Assembly: GCF_002368115.1 (NCBI RefSeq)
Contig: NZ_AP018316.1
Span: forward strand, 983,997-1,047,996
DNA: 64,000 nt
Source of the DNA: Dolichospermum compactum NIES-806
Lineage (GTDB): Bacteria; Cyanobacteriota; Cyanobacteriia; Cyanobacteriales; Nostocaceae
Direction: 5' to 3'
Each line of letters opens with the position of its first letter. The stretch's first letter is position 1. The translations under genes and the position numbers were made by a program. Below the pieces are notes generated by a model that did no database searches, had not been told where the DNA came from, and saw nothing but the letters and a program-made list of their open reading frames with translations. Of this stretch, positions 8,082-17,514 are shown piece after piece.

Positions 8082-8541
8082 TTCCTTCCCACATTTTTTC
8101 TAAAGGGATTCTTTTTCCTGCTTTTGCTTCTTGTAATGCTGTTATTAAACTCTCTTTTATTTCCTGAATTGGAGTATCATCAACATCAATATCATCTGCT
8201 AACATTTTAATGCTTGGTTCAATCAATTCACCATGATTTTTTAAATATTCGATAATATTCAAAAAACGTTTTTTGAAATCAGTTAATATGTCATCATAAT
8301 CAATTAAAGAACTTTCTAAATAATTAACAAAAGATTGAGAGTTATTTAATTCTTTATTTCGTTTAGCTTCATTCATTTCTATTTGAATAGTTTGAGAAAA
8401 AGATTGACTACGTTTTTCTTCTCTTTCTATTGCTACTAATGTTTCCATTAAACAAATACTAGGAATGACAAATTGTAAATTATTTGAAGAATCATAGACA
8501 AAATCTTCTAATTCTTTGTTCCTTCCTTTGGCAATTGCCAT
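8068..8541 (-). CDS. PIN-like protein (5'-truncated) merged with RelE-antitoxin-like tail
   Basis: 157 residues from ATG 8541. Residues 1-110 look like a VapC-type PIN domain that has lost its first strand: in the same frame upstream, MIIYL-stop-TNSIMAIAKG is encoded from ATG 8571, the stop replacing the invariant Asp of the PIN start (YLDTN). The last 35 residues (DTPIQEIKESL ... MWEGIDAE) resemble cyanobacterial antitoxins that precede relE. The 3' end overlaps the relE start by 14 bp. It may be a PIN gene that decayed into, or recombined with, the antitoxin gene. The antitoxin part could also start at an internal ATG (MLADDIDVDD). PIN activity is unlikely. Confidence 0.7.
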   Translation of the reverse strand: MAIAKGRNKELEDFVYDSSNNLQFVIPSICLMETLVAIEREEKRSQSFSQTIQIEMNEAKRNKELNNSQSFVNYLESSLIDYDDILTDFKKRFLNIIEYLKNHGELIEPSIKMLADDIDVDDTPIQEIKESLITALQEAKAGKRIPLEKMWEGIDAE

Positions 8542-8567
8542 AATTGAATTAGTTTATAAATAAATAA

Positions 8568-9011
8568 TCATAATAATTCTAACTCCTCTGTCGTACCATC
8601 AAACAAAAGAGTAAATAAGCCAATTTCCTTCATTTCCTCAATGTAAGGAGGGGTTTCACTTTTCCAATGATAAGCTAAATCTCTTAACCATGATTGAGTT
8701 AAAGTTATTAAAGTAGATTGATAGATGATTCCTTCGATGCTTTTTGGATTATAATGTTCTAAAACCTTTTTCGTGTCCAATCTTGCTACTTCTGTAAAAG
8801 TCGGACTCTTAAAGATTCTCATGACATTAGAATTAACAAACATTAAAAAAGGAATATGCTGGTATTGTTCCATTTTTAAGATATTAATATCTGGGGAAGA
8901 ATACATACCTGAAAATCTCACATCTATCATCAAAATAGATTTATCATCCTTATCTTTAGCAGCAATTGCTGGTTGAAAATCAATTACAGTTGGAGGTTGT
9001 ATTTTTAACAT
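8568..9011 (-). CDS. hypothetical protein, nuclease-fold-like, first gene of decayed TA operon
   Basis: 147 residues, with a good Shine-Dalgarno (AGAGGTG) before ATG 9011. The middle (SILMIDVRFSG) looks like the D/E-x-K strand of PD-(D/E)xK-like cyanobacterial proteins, but the Lys is Arg here; the C-terminal SWLRDLAYHWKSE block is a conserved cyanobacterial motif I recall without a known function. Its TGA stop overlaps the old ATG of the PIN gene (ATGA at 8568-8571), a sign of translational coupling in the ancestral operon. Confidence 0.7.
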   Translation of the reverse strand: MLKIQPPTVIDFQPAIAAKDKDDKSILMIDVRFSGMYSSPDINILKMEQYQHIPFLMFVNSNVMRIFKSPTFTEVARLDTKKVLEHYNPKSIEGIIYQSTLITLTQSWLRDLAYHWKSETPPYIEEMKEIGLFTLLFDGTTEELELL

Positions 9012-9139
9012 GGTATTTCACCTCTTGTTTAATAGTTTAACTACTTTTCAGACAGAAAATATTTGTACTAAATTTTATCACAATTTATCAATAAAATGTG
9101 AAAATCTAAAATTTTTAAACTCTAAGCAGGGGTTTTAAT

Positions 9140-10564
9140 TTAACTCTGTGGCCTGCTATAGTATTTATGACCTGCCATAGCCATTGCTAAAAATCCCCAC
9201 ATAATCATCCCGGCAATACTCAGCATCCCGCTATAAATAATTAACTGGGCGCAAGAACTGATACCAATAGCGCGGGCAGCGCTGAGAAAACTATCAAAGC
9301 GACCTTCTGTATAATTACTAACGGTAATTAGCATTAATACCAACCCACTAATATAGGGTATAGCACCAATCCAACCCAAGGTAAAAAACATATCTAAAAT
9401 GCCGCTATCAATGACAATTACTTCTATTTGTCCAGTTTTTTCATTTACTTTCCAGACATTACCAAAGCCGTTGCCGACAACATTAGAAAGAGCTAAATTC
9501 AGGTTTCTGTCATAAGTTGCGGATCTATCTCTGAAACTACCATCTTGTTCGAGATTAGAAAAACTTTCAAATCGAGTGGTAATAACTTTAGAAAGTGGTT
9601 CGATAGTTACCAAGGGAATAACACAGATTGACATTACTAAAATTATGGTAACTAATCGCATTTGAATTTTAGGTTTTACTGAACCAAAAATCAAAATTAT
9701 TCCTAATAACCAACCGCCCCAACTTGTCCGCACTTGGGAAAGTAAAAATGATAAATAACCCACAGCAGAAGCGGGGAAAATTAATGGACCAGTGGTGGTA
9801 AATAATAATAGTAAACCAGCTTGCATGACAGTTCCCAATGGACCAGGTGAGTGTAATGTACTCCAGACACGCATTCCAAAAGGAATCGGGTGTCCAGCAC
9901 TGGTAAACATTTTCGATTGGATTAGCCAATATCTATCCCATTCAGGAGCGACAACAAATTGATAGACACCGTAAGCTCCTAGTATGAGTACACACCAAAT
10001 AAATGTTCTTTGCAGATGTTGACGATAACTGGGATAATCTCGCCAATTAGAAAATAGGTGAAAAGCAAAAATTATGGGACTTAACCAATCTAAAAAACTC
10101 CGAACTACAGGGAGTGGTTGATTGTAAATTAAACCTACTAAACATCCATAAGAAACTCCTATGGCTGCTAAAAGAAATGGCACTCCCCCTTGACGAAGAC
10201 TGCTAGGTAGGTATTTTAAAAAGGTGAATATGGTCAGGAATACGACTAAATAAGGTGCAATTAACATTTGTCTGGTGGGGTCCCAGCCAACTTTATAGTC
10301 AACGAAACGAGTAATCAAGGGGGTGAGAAACCAAATCCACCAAGTGAAACCGATATAGTGAATGGGATGTCGTAAGTACAAAAATACGGCGACTAGAAAG
10401 GTACTGGCGGGAAAAACAAGGTGCAAACTGGCTGTACTGGTAAAGTAGCAAGCTGTTGTGATTAAGATAAAACCCAGGATGATGATCCAACTTTGGGCTG
10501 ATCGATCTTGGGGAGAAAATTGTTCTTTTAAAACTGTATTGAAAAGTATTGGTTTGGAAATCAT
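9140..10564 (-). CDS. O-antigen ligase/polymerase-like membrane protein (Wzy-like)
   Basis: 474 residues with about 10-12 hydrophobic segments and a large polar loop near residues 320-385, the shape of O-antigen polymerases and ligases (Wzy/WaaL). It is the last gene of the polysaccharide island, after three glycosyltransferases and hepA. Its likely job is to polymerise or ligate repeat units of the envelope polysaccharide at the plasma membrane. Sequence motifs in this family are weak, so the call rests on topology and context. Confidence 0.78.
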   Translation of the reverse strand: MISKPILFNTVLKEQFSPQDRSAQSWIIILGFILITTACYFTSTASLHLVFPASTFLVAVFLYLRHPIHYIGFTWWIWFLTPLITRFVDYKVGWDPTRQMLIAPYLVVFLTIFTFLKYLPSSLRQGGVPFLLAAIGVSYGCLVGLIYNQPLPVVRSFLDWLSPIIFAFHLFSNWRDYPSYRQHLQRTFIWCVLILGAYGVYQFVVAPEWDRYWLIQSKMFTSAGHPIPFGMRVWSTLHSPGPLGTVMQAGLLLLFTTTGPLIFPASAVGYLSFLLSQVRTSWGGWLLGIILIFGSVKPKIQMRLVTIILVMSICVIPLVTIEPLSKVITTRFESFSNLEQDGSFRDRSATYDRNLNLALSNVVGNGFGNVWKVNEKTGQIEVIVIDSGILDMFFTLGWIGAIPYISGLVLMLITVSNYTEGRFDSFLSAARAIGISSCAQLIIYSGMLSIAGMIMWGFLAMAMAGHKYYSRPQS

Positions 10565-10603
10565 TTTGATCTGATTATTCTATAAAAAGTTTAGTTAGGA
10601 GAT

Positions 10604-10636
10604 AGATCCCCGACTTCTTGAAGAAGTCGGGGATCT
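10604..10636. repeat. 33-bp perfect hairpin repeat (AGATCCCCGACTTCTT)
   Basis: Sixteen-base arms AGATCCCCGACTTCTT and AAGAAGTCGGGGATCT surround one central base. It lies between the GT2 stop and the Wzy-like start on the minus strand. Related hairpins occur at 39166-39214 and 62452-62484, so this is a dispersed palindromic repeat rather than a gene-specific site. Confidence 0.8.
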
Positions 10637-10648
10637 GGGTTGGGGTAG

Positions 10649-11593
10649 TTAATAGCCAAAATGGTGTTTTTCTATGTTTCTATATTTTTGATATCCTAAC
10701 CATCTTCCTTGTAAGGATGCTCGCAATTTTTTACTGGCAATTTCTTTTTGTTGTGGGAATAACCTTAGCCATTGACATATTCCTAAACTTTCTCTTGTTC
10801 CAACTAAAATTGACCAAGATAAAAATACAATTTGACGTAGGGGCGAAAGATGTTCTAATAAAATTAAGGTTTCGTTGTGGACTAGGTTAATTAATGCGGT
10901 GTCGTTAAAGTTGTGGCGTTGATCTTCGTCAAATCTTTGGGCTGGATAGTGATCTACTGCAATGCTGGGATCATAAATTATTTTCCATCCGGCACGTTTG
11001 AGGGTGAGGGCGAAGGACATTTCAAAATGTACTTGTGCGCCTGTTCCTTGCATTCTGTCGTCAAAGCGTAATTTGCCGATCGCCTGGGTACGAAAGCTCA
11101 TATTCACACCTTTGAGGACATCAACTTCACGGGGTGCGCCTACTCCTAAGTGATGGTTGCCAATGACGCGCCCCCACCATTGCAATTTACCAACTATGGG
11201 ACGAGAACCATTTTCGAGTTTGTCTCCTTGATACACCCAATCACGGCCACCAACGCCACCAATGGCATAATTGACGCTGAAGTGAGTATTAATTCTTGAT
11301 AACCAATCCGGGTGGGGGGCAGCATCGTCATCGGTGATGGAAAGAATGTCTCCCTGTACTTGTGCCAGTCCGGCGTTGAGGGCGGCGACGACTCCCGGCT
11401 GGGTGACGGTGACAATCTGTAAGGGGAGGAGGTGAGGCGGAAATTGTTGGAGAAATTGCTGGGTTTCTGTGTCTGTATCTCTGACAACAACGATCGCCTG
11501 ATCAACTGATTTAGTTTGCTGTTGCAGTGCTTTCAGACAGCGGGCTAGGTCTTGAGGACGGCGATAGGTGGGGATGAGAACTGTGTTTCTCAT
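10649..11593 (-). CDS. glycosyltransferase family 2
   Basis: 314 residues, GT-A fold. The start MRNTVLIPTYRRPQDLARCL is the classic GT2 nucleotide-binding strand; ITDDDAAPHPDW carries the DxD metal site near residue 90-95. The C-terminal third has aromatic, membrane-leaning helices. The ATG lies 83 bp inside the 3' end of the preceding GT4 gene, an unusually long overlap. Predicted to add one sugar to the envelope polysaccharide repeat unit on the cytoplasmic face of the membrane. Confidence 0.87.
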   Translation of the reverse strand: MRNTVLIPTYRRPQDLARCLKALQQQTKSVDQAIVVVRDTDTETQQFLQQFPPHLLPLQIVTVTQPGVVAALNAGLAQVQGDILSITDDDAAPHPDWLSRINTHFSVNYAIGGVGGRDWVYQGDKLENGSRPIVGKLQWWGRVIGNHHLGVGAPREVDVLKGVNMSFRTQAIGKLRFDDRMQGTGAQVHFEMSFALTLKRAGWKIIYDPSIAVDHYPAQRFDEDQRHNFNDTALINLVHNETLILLEHLSPLRQIVFLSWSILVGTRESLGICQWLRLFPQQKEIASKKLRASLQGRWLGYQKYRNIEKHHFGY

Positions 11594-12713
11594 GGGTGAT
11601 TAACTCCTCAAATATATTTAGATAGGTTTGTGCCATTGTTGACCAGCTATGTTGTTCGGCAATAGTCCGGGCAACTTTACCCATTTGTTGACGCAGTGAG
11701 CGATCGCTATTTAACAACCCAAGCGCATCGGCTAAAGCATTAACATCATCACAATTGTCTAAAACGATGCCACAGTCGGGATTAACTAAATCAGCCGCAC
11801 CAGTAGTAGTGGCGGTAATCACGGGCAAACCTGAAGCCATCGCTTCAATCACTACAAGTCCAAAAGGTTCATAACGGGATGGAAACACAAATAAATCTGA
11901 TGCCCGTTGAATTTGGGGCATATCACGGCGATAACCTAAAAAATGCACTCTTTTACTAATATTTAATGCTTTTGCCATTGCCGGATAAGGGCTATCTTGA
12001 GTACCACCGACAACTGCTAAATGTAATTCAGGAACTTTTACCAAAGCATGAAGTACAGTATCTAAGTTCTTTCGAGAAATCCGAATATCACCTGCAAATA
12101 ATGCCAAATTAACATTCTCAGGTAATCCCAATTCCGTCCGAGAACTGACACCAGGAGCAAATTCTTGTAAGTCTACACCATTAACAACAACCCGAATTTG
12201 TGAACGAGGTACATCAATATTTACTAATTCTTGGGCAACTTTTTCTGAGACAGCAATAATAACTTTAGATTGCCGAAAAGCTTGTTTTTCCCAATAGGCA
12301 TTAGCCGCAGTAAATAACCATTGATATAACCCATACAAATCTTTACGTTTATGGGAAATATGCACAGGCGATTTCAACCAAGAACCATGCACAAAATGCA
12401 CGGCATTGACATCACTTGCCCCCATAGTAATCGCGCCATTGACCTTAATTAAATCTACGTTAGCCCGATTTTTACGCAACCAATCGGCACTTTTTTGAGC
12501 AAAAATGAAATTGCGAATAAATTCCGTAGGATACATTTCTACTGGAATAAAAATACAATTAACGGCACTATTATCGGCTAAATCTGGGGCAATTTCACTA
12601 GCTAATAATGTCAGATCATGACCACGACGGATGGCTTCTTTAACTACTTCATAATTAACTCTACCTTGACCATCACCTTTTCTGATTTTGTGGGTAACAA
12701 TACAAATTTTCAC
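11511..12713 (-). CDS. glycosyltransferase family 4
   Basis: 400 residues. The N-terminal domain starts MKICIVTHKIRKGDGQGRVN; the donor domain has FPSRYEPFGLVVIEAMASG with the E-x7-E motif and a final helix region at SWSTMAQTYLNIFEEL. The last 27 residues (HEKHSSHPHLSPSSRPSPLS and on) are low-complexity and translated from the start of the next gene in another frame, so the original stop was probably nearer 11593. Located between two GT2 genes in the island. Confidence 0.88.
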   Translation of the reverse strand: MKICIVTHKIRKGDGQGRVNYEVVKEAIRRGHDLTLLASEIAPDLADNSAVNCIFIPVEMYPTEFIRNFIFAQKSADWLRKNRANVDLIKVNGAITMGASDVNAVHFVHGSWLKSPVHISHKRKDLYGLYQWLFTAANAYWEKQAFRQSKVIIAVSEKVAQELVNIDVPRSQIRVVVNGVDLQEFAPGVSSRTELGLPENVNLALFAGDIRISRKNLDTVLHALVKVPELHLAVVGGTQDSPYPAMAKALNISKRVHFLGYRRDMPQIQRASDLFVFPSRYEPFGLVVIEAMASGLPVITATTTGAADLVNPDCGIVLDNCDDVNALADALGLLNSDRSLRQQMGKVARTIAEQHSWSTMAQTYLNIFEELITHEKHSSHPHLSPSSRPSPLSESTATAN

Positions 12714-12741
12714 TCATAACCTCTTGTGATTTAATAAATTA

Positions 12742-13731
12742 TTAAATTGAAATTTTCCAAATTTTATTCGTTAGATTGGCAGGAATAAAACTAATAATTA
12801 AAGCCGCTAAAGTGCGTAAATTAAATTTTTGTTCACTTAAAGTTTGCCAAAAATAACGACGGGCATCTGTAATTTTTTGATCTCGTAATAAGCCAATTCC
12901 TAAAGTTGTATTAGCTTCTAACCATTTGGTTTTAAAGTAGGACTTAAATTCCTGTAACCGTTGATCTTCCATAAAAGTTTGGTAACAGAATATCTCACTT
13001 TTACCTTTACGGATTTTTGCTTGAACATTGCGACTACCACTGAGCATAGTATCAGTTTGTTCATGTTCTCGATATTTTGTTAATTTTTCGGGAACATAGT
13101 AAACTCCATAACCAGAAATACAGCAAAGATATGTTAAATATAAATCCCACATTCCGTCAACTTCTGAAGGAATATTATCCCAATTAAGCACTCCATTTCT
13201 AATTACACAAGCAGCCGCAGTGGGAATACTTTTATCAATTAAGCCAATTTGAGTAAAATTTTTATGAACTCCGGGAGTGATTTGATCACGTTTATAACTG
13301 CGGGTATTGTTTTCAGTGGCAGCCACATTAATTTTACTATCACCATCTATAATATATTGGTCACAAAATGCCAAAATTAAATCGGGATTTGCTTCTAAGT
13401 TGGGAACAAGTTTAGATAAAAAGTCCTCATTCCACATATCATCATCATGGAGACTAGCTACATATTTACCTGTGGCAAGTTTAAAACCATGAAACTGATT
13501 AGCTAACATCCCAATATTTTTTTCATGTCGCCAAAATTTGATCCGTGAGTCTTGAAATGATTCAATTAGTGCTTGGGGATTTTCGGAACTACAATTATCA
13601 GAAACAATGATTTCTAGATTTTGATAGGTTTGGTTAATAGCACTATTAATGGCTTGTTTCAGGTATTCTGGGCGATTATATGTAGGGATAATCACGCTTA
13701 CCAAAGGTTCGGAGGAGTTAATATTTAACAT
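12742..13731 (-). CDS. glycosyltransferase family 2
   Basis: 329 residues. Motifs: VSVIIPTYNRPEYLKQAI at residues 11-28, SDNCSSENP, and the metal-binding HDDDMW near residue 95. The C-terminal half (DQRLQEFKSYFKTKWLEANT) is a helical extension typical of polysaccharide GT2 enzymes. It lies directly downstream of hepA on the same strand (100-bp gap). Donor sugar is unknown. Confidence 0.87.
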   Translation of the reverse strand: MLNINSSEPLVSVIIPTYNRPEYLKQAINSAINQTYQNLEIIVSDNCSSENPQALIESFQDSRIKFWRHEKNIGMLANQFHGFKLATGKYVASLHDDDMWNEDFLSKLVPNLEANPDLILAFCDQYIIDGDSKINVAATENNTRSYKRDQITPGVHKNFTQIGLIDKSIPTAAACVIRNGVLNWDNIPSEVDGMWDLYLTYLCCISGYGVYYVPEKLTKYREHEQTDTMLSGSRNVQAKIRKGKSEIFCYQTFMEDQRLQEFKSYFKTKWLEANTTLGIGLLRDQKITDARRYFWQTLSEQKFNLRTLAALIISFIPANLTNKIWKISI

Positions 13732-13831
13732 TGCTTGGAGGATGAGAAAATAAAGTATGGGAAAAGCACTTGAAAAACCCTAAAATCTGGTTTTAACTGA
13801 CCGCTGATAGCTGAATGCTGACAATGATTGT

Positions 13832-15661
13832 TTATCTCACTTCATTTTGAATTTGATAATATTGCCAAAACTTACCACGTTGTTGCAGTAGTTCTTGATA
13901 TGCGCCCTGTTCTACGACTTTTCCTTGTTCTAGAACTACAACTTTATCGGCTTTAGCTATAGTAGAGAGACGGTGAGCGATCGCAATTACTGTACGGCCA
14001 ACAGATAGCTTTTCTAATGATTCTTGAATTAACCGCTCAGACACAGAATCTAAAGCACTTGTAGCTTCATCTAGAATCAGGATTTCGGGGTTTTTCAGCA
14101 ATGCGCGAGCGATCGCAATTCTTTGTCTTTGTCCACCTGATAACCGCACACCTCTATCTCCTAATTGCGTATCAAAACCCTCCGGCATTTCTAAAATAAA
14201 TTCTAGAGCATTTGCCAATCGTGCAGCTTCTTTAATTTCTGCTTCTGTAGCTGTTGGTGTCCCGTAAGCAATATTATTCCAAACAGAAGTATTAAAAATA
14301 AAAGTATTCTGACTCACAACTGCTATCTTAGAACGCAGAGAGTTAATGTCAAATTTGCGAATATCAACTTCATCTATATAAATATAGCCATCAGTCGCAT
14401 CATGAAAGCGAGGAATTAAATCTGCAAGTGTAGTTTTACCAGCACCAGACGAACCAATTAAGGCTGTCATTTCACCTTGTTTAATCGAGAGAGTAATATT
14501 ATGTAAAACTCGTTGATCAGAACTATAATCAAAATCTACCGACACTAAATCAATTGATCTTTTGAAACCAGGAAATCTCAGTGCGCCATTTTGAAAATAG
14601 ATTTTATCATCAGTTTTTAACAAATCCTTGATATTTTCCACCGCTCCCGCTTGGGTACTTAAAAAAGCTACTACCCCATTCAAATCCTGAGTCATAGGGA
14701 TAATGCGGAACAGCACAAAAAAGAAAGTTAACAAAGCCGAAACTTTCATTAATCCTGTGGCTAAAGCCACAATAATCATACCAATTAGAATTAGGGTAGA
14801 TATACTCTCCGCCAAAGGCTTAACTATCAAAGAAATCCAATAAACACTTTTCCAAGTATTAACAATTTTTTCACTGGCTTGATAATAGCGTTTTTGCTCA
14901 AATTCTTGAGTAGAAAAAGCATGAATTGTGCGAATACCTTCGATAAACTCTAGCACCCTAGCAGTAAAATTATCATTAGCAGAAGTAATCGCAAAACTGC
15001 GTTCTCTAATTTGTTTATTTAAAGTAGATAATGCCACCGCCAAAAGACTAAATAGTAAAATAGAGATTATAGTCAGTTTCCAAGAAAGAATAAACAAAGA
15101 AATAGAATAGACAATCAGGGTAAAACTTCTAGTAATTAAAAAAGCTAGTCCACCAAAAATTTGTCTAATTCTCTCCATTTCACTGGTAAGAATATTAACT
15201 AATTCTCCAGATTTCTTATGACTAAAATAATTGAGAGTTTGAGCCTCTAACTGTTGAAAAATTCGTTTACGCAGATTATCTACTAAGCTAATTTCACTAA
15301 ACTGGATGCAAATCTGTCCTATATAATTAAAGGATGCCCGCATACAGGTTGTAACAACAATTAAAGCAGATATTCGATATAATCGCTCTGTTGCTGAACC
15401 ATTAATTCCTAAAATCAAAATATCAAACCACTCTATCCCTGTTTTCACAGGTTCAGAACCAGGAGTAGTTAGACTTTGTAGGAAAACCAGCAAAAATCCT
15501 AAACCAAACCCTTCAAAACTTGCCGCTAAAGCCGAAAATATGATAGCTAAAATAGCCACAACTCGAAAGTGTTTAAATTCCCGTAATATTACCCGATTAT
15601 TTTGCCACAAACTTGTAGCCTGCAATATTTTCACTGTTGACGGTAGAAATTTGGAATCCAT
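13832..15661 (-). CDS. hepA: ABC exporter HepA (heterocyst envelope polysaccharide)
   Basis: 609-residue half-transporter: a six-helix membrane domain (about 30-340) followed by an ATPase with Walker A GSSGAGKTT, Q-loop VVSQNTF, signature LSGGQRQRIAIARALL, Walker B ILILDEATSALD and the H-loop AHRLSTI. Length and gene context (GT2/GT4 genes downstream; a GT-like gene, hepC and Wzc upstream) match HepA of Anabaena PCC 7120, which is needed to deposit the polysaccharide layer of the heterocyst envelope. By family it is a homodimeric lipid or glycolipid flippase of the plasma membrane. The hepA name rests on recalled length, gene order and overall similarity. Confidence 0.88.
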   Translation of the reverse strand: MDSKFLPSTVKILQATSLWQNNRVILREFKHFRVVAILAIIFSALAASFEGFGLGFLLVFLQSLTTPGSEPVKTGIEWFDILILGINGSATERLYRISALIVVTTCMRASFNYIGQICIQFSEISLVDNLRKRIFQQLEAQTLNYFSHKKSGELVNILTSEMERIRQIFGGLAFLITRSFTLIVYSISLFILSWKLTIISILLFSLLAVALSTLNKQIRERSFAITSANDNFTARVLEFIEGIRTIHAFSTQEFEQKRYYQASEKIVNTWKSVYWISLIVKPLAESISTLILIGMIIVALATGLMKVSALLTFFFVLFRIIPMTQDLNGVVAFLSTQAGAVENIKDLLKTDDKIYFQNGALRFPGFKRSIDLVSVDFDYSSDQRVLHNITLSIKQGEMTALIGSSGAGKTTLADLIPRFHDATDGYIYIDEVDIRKFDINSLRSKIAVVSQNTFIFNTSVWNNIAYGTPTATEAEIKEAARLANALEFILEMPEGFDTQLGDRGVRLSGGQRQRIAIARALLKNPEILILDEATSALDSVSERLIQESLEKLSVGRTVIAIAHRLSTIAKADKVVVLEQGKVVEQGAYQELLQQRGKFWQYYQIQNEVR

Positions 15662-15727
15662 AAAAATTTTGACCGATAATTTTGATAATTAAGTATAGAA
15701 GCACCAATCTCAAGAAAATCAATATGC

Positions 15728-16672
15728 TTACATAGGAGCGCGACGAATAAAACGACCAAGAGCAGAACCACAAAGAATTTCAAATTTCTGCCATAGTATT
15801 TTTGCCATTGAATATAATTGAATAGGTGTTTGGCTATGTCGCCAATATAATTTATCAGTTATAGTGGGAGAACTACCTTCTAAAGCACTGAGCAGTAGTT
15901 TTTTCCGCCAAGGTTTAATATGTGGGACTGTAGCGTGAGACATGATAGTACCACCAGGAACAAAATCCATCCCGTCTGGTCCAACGGTACTCAAAGGATA
16001 ATTAGTCAGCATCAATGCTAAGTTTAAATAAGTCTGATCTCCATACAGATATGGATAATGATTAAAGGTATTACCGTTATAAAGATCCTCTAAATTGGCA
16101 TATCCTGCCATTTCACCTAATTCTTCTAATTTTTGCCAAATATCTAGAATAGACTTGTAGTTTTTATGAACTCCAATGAAGCCACTATTGTAGTGATAAT
16201 CTAACTCGCGCTCACAAGCAAAACCATTATTTTCGGCAAATTCTTTCCATGCTAACCGTCGAGGATGATTCCCCGACACAAGATACCAAGAATCACCACA
16301 AAGAGCAATTCCTCGACTTACCCAATTTTCGTAAAAATCCCAATTACATTTATTGACAATATCAGGATCGAAGTAAAACAAAGCATCAATATCTGGGCAA
16401 TATTTTTCCCACAATTGTGACATAAAATCAGGTTTATAAAAACCTAAATGTTTTGGAGTTGTTAGTTTGACAAATCGGATTGCACAACCTTCACCTACAG
16501 AAAACTCTTGATAACCATTTTGTGTTTTTAGAGCCTTAGCCCAACGCGGTGTATTTCCACGATAACCAGCCCAAATTATGCCTCTAAATCCATGATAATA
16601 CAGGGAATTTACTAAAGCCCCCACACCATAATGATAGTCTTTTTCAAATACGGTACAAATTGCTGTTTCCAT
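15728..16672 (-). CDS. GT-A type glycosyltransferase-like protein between hepC and hepA
   Basis: 314 residues. The start METAICTVFEKDYHYGVGALVNSL and the later LFYFDPDIVNKC look like a nucleotide-sugar transferase of the GT8-like type with an Asp-x-Asp site (D-P-D). YGDQTYLN and PGGTIMSHAT further along also recall that fold. No membrane helix is clear. It lies 66 bp upstream of hepA and 128 bp downstream of hepC, so it is probably cotranscribed and acts in the same polysaccharide. The family assignment is moderate; the donor is unknown. Confidence 0.72.
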   Translation of the reverse strand: METAICTVFEKDYHYGVGALVNSLYYHGFRGIIWAGYRGNTPRWAKALKTQNGYQEFSVGEGCAIRFVKLTTPKHLGFYKPDFMSQLWEKYCPDIDALFYFDPDIVNKCNWDFYENWVSRGIALCGDSWYLVSGNHPRRLAWKEFAENNGFACERELDYHYNSGFIGVHKNYKSILDIWQKLEELGEMAGYANLEDLYNGNTFNHYPYLYGDQTYLNLALMLTNYPLSTVGPDGMDFVPGGTIMSHATVPHIKPWRKKLLLSALEGSSPTITDKLYWRHSQTPIQLYSMAKILWQKFEILCGSALGRFIRRAPM

Positions 16673-16800
16673 GATATTTCTTATTTTTTAATTAGGTACA
16701 TAATTCATTGTCATCAACATGAGAACAGGAAATATTCATCAATTAGACAAAAATGCTTGACAACACAGAAATAATATATCTATTCTCAATTACAAACGGT

Positions 16801-17514
16801 TTATGCTGAGAATTTAGCTTGCTTATTTAATTTATCATTTTGTAATTCCAAACTTAATTTAACTGCATTTTCCAACGACAGGCAACGATTATTAATGAGA
16901 CAAAATTTTCCCTGCAATAGATTCAATACATTAGATAAATTATTCAAAATGAATGTACCCAAAGTAATGTTCAAATCTGTCATTTCCTGTTTAGCCCTTG
17001 CACTAAACTTAATAACTTGAAAAAGTTGCCCATTTTCTCCTACATACCACTCATAATCAAACAAAAACTTAGGAGAATATATCTGTATAGTTATCAATCC
17101 CCCTACAATGACTGGACTCATACATAGCAGTGAAAATAAAGCCCAAGTCCAATCAATTATTATTTGTAAACTCTTGAAAATTTGATTACGCTGTTTCGAT
17201 AATTTTTGATGCCCAGAAATGTTCATAAATATGGGCTTATTAGCTTTTTGACAAGCATTTGCCCAAACTTTTAATAAAGAATCACCGATTTTGGGATCTA
17301 TGCTGACTAAACTAACTGGAGAATGTTTTAAACATTCTATTAAAGATTCTTGATTTTCCAGTGCAGCTAAATGGGGTTGTGGTAACTTTCCAGCAGCTTT
17401 CACTAATAATTTTCCTCTGCGCCATTGCAAAGTACATGATAGGAAGTTAAAATTTTCAGATTGCTGGGGGAAGATAGAGTTATTATTTAGACTAGAAATG
17501 ACTGAAATTAGCAT
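16801..17514 (-). CDS. hepC: HepC-like sugar transferase homologue
   Basis: 237 residues. The N-terminal part (1-100) is soluble; one or two membrane helices lie at about 119-146 (IIIDWTWALFSLLCMSPVIV), then FDYEWYVGENGQLFQVIKF recalls the start of bacterial sugar transferases (WbaP/RfbP type), followed by QGKFCLINNR. The usual catalytic block of phosphoglycosyl transferases (SLDELPQL) is not seen, so the enzyme appears degenerate or divergent. Position upstream of hepA and downstream of Wzc matches hepC of Anabaena PCC 7120, known to be needed for the envelope polysaccharide. Confidence 0.8.
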   Translation of the reverse strand: MLISVISSLNNNSIFPQQSENFNFLSCTLQWRRGKLLVKAAGKLPQPHLAALENQESLIECLKHSPVSLVSIDPKIGDSLLKVWANACQKANKPIFMNISGHQKLSKQRNQIFKSLQIIIDWTWALFSLLCMSPVIVGGLITIQIYSPKFLFDYEWYVGENGQLFQVIKFSARAKQEMTDLNITLGTFILNNLSNVLNLLQGKFCLINNRCLSLENAVKLSLELQNDKLNKQAKFSA

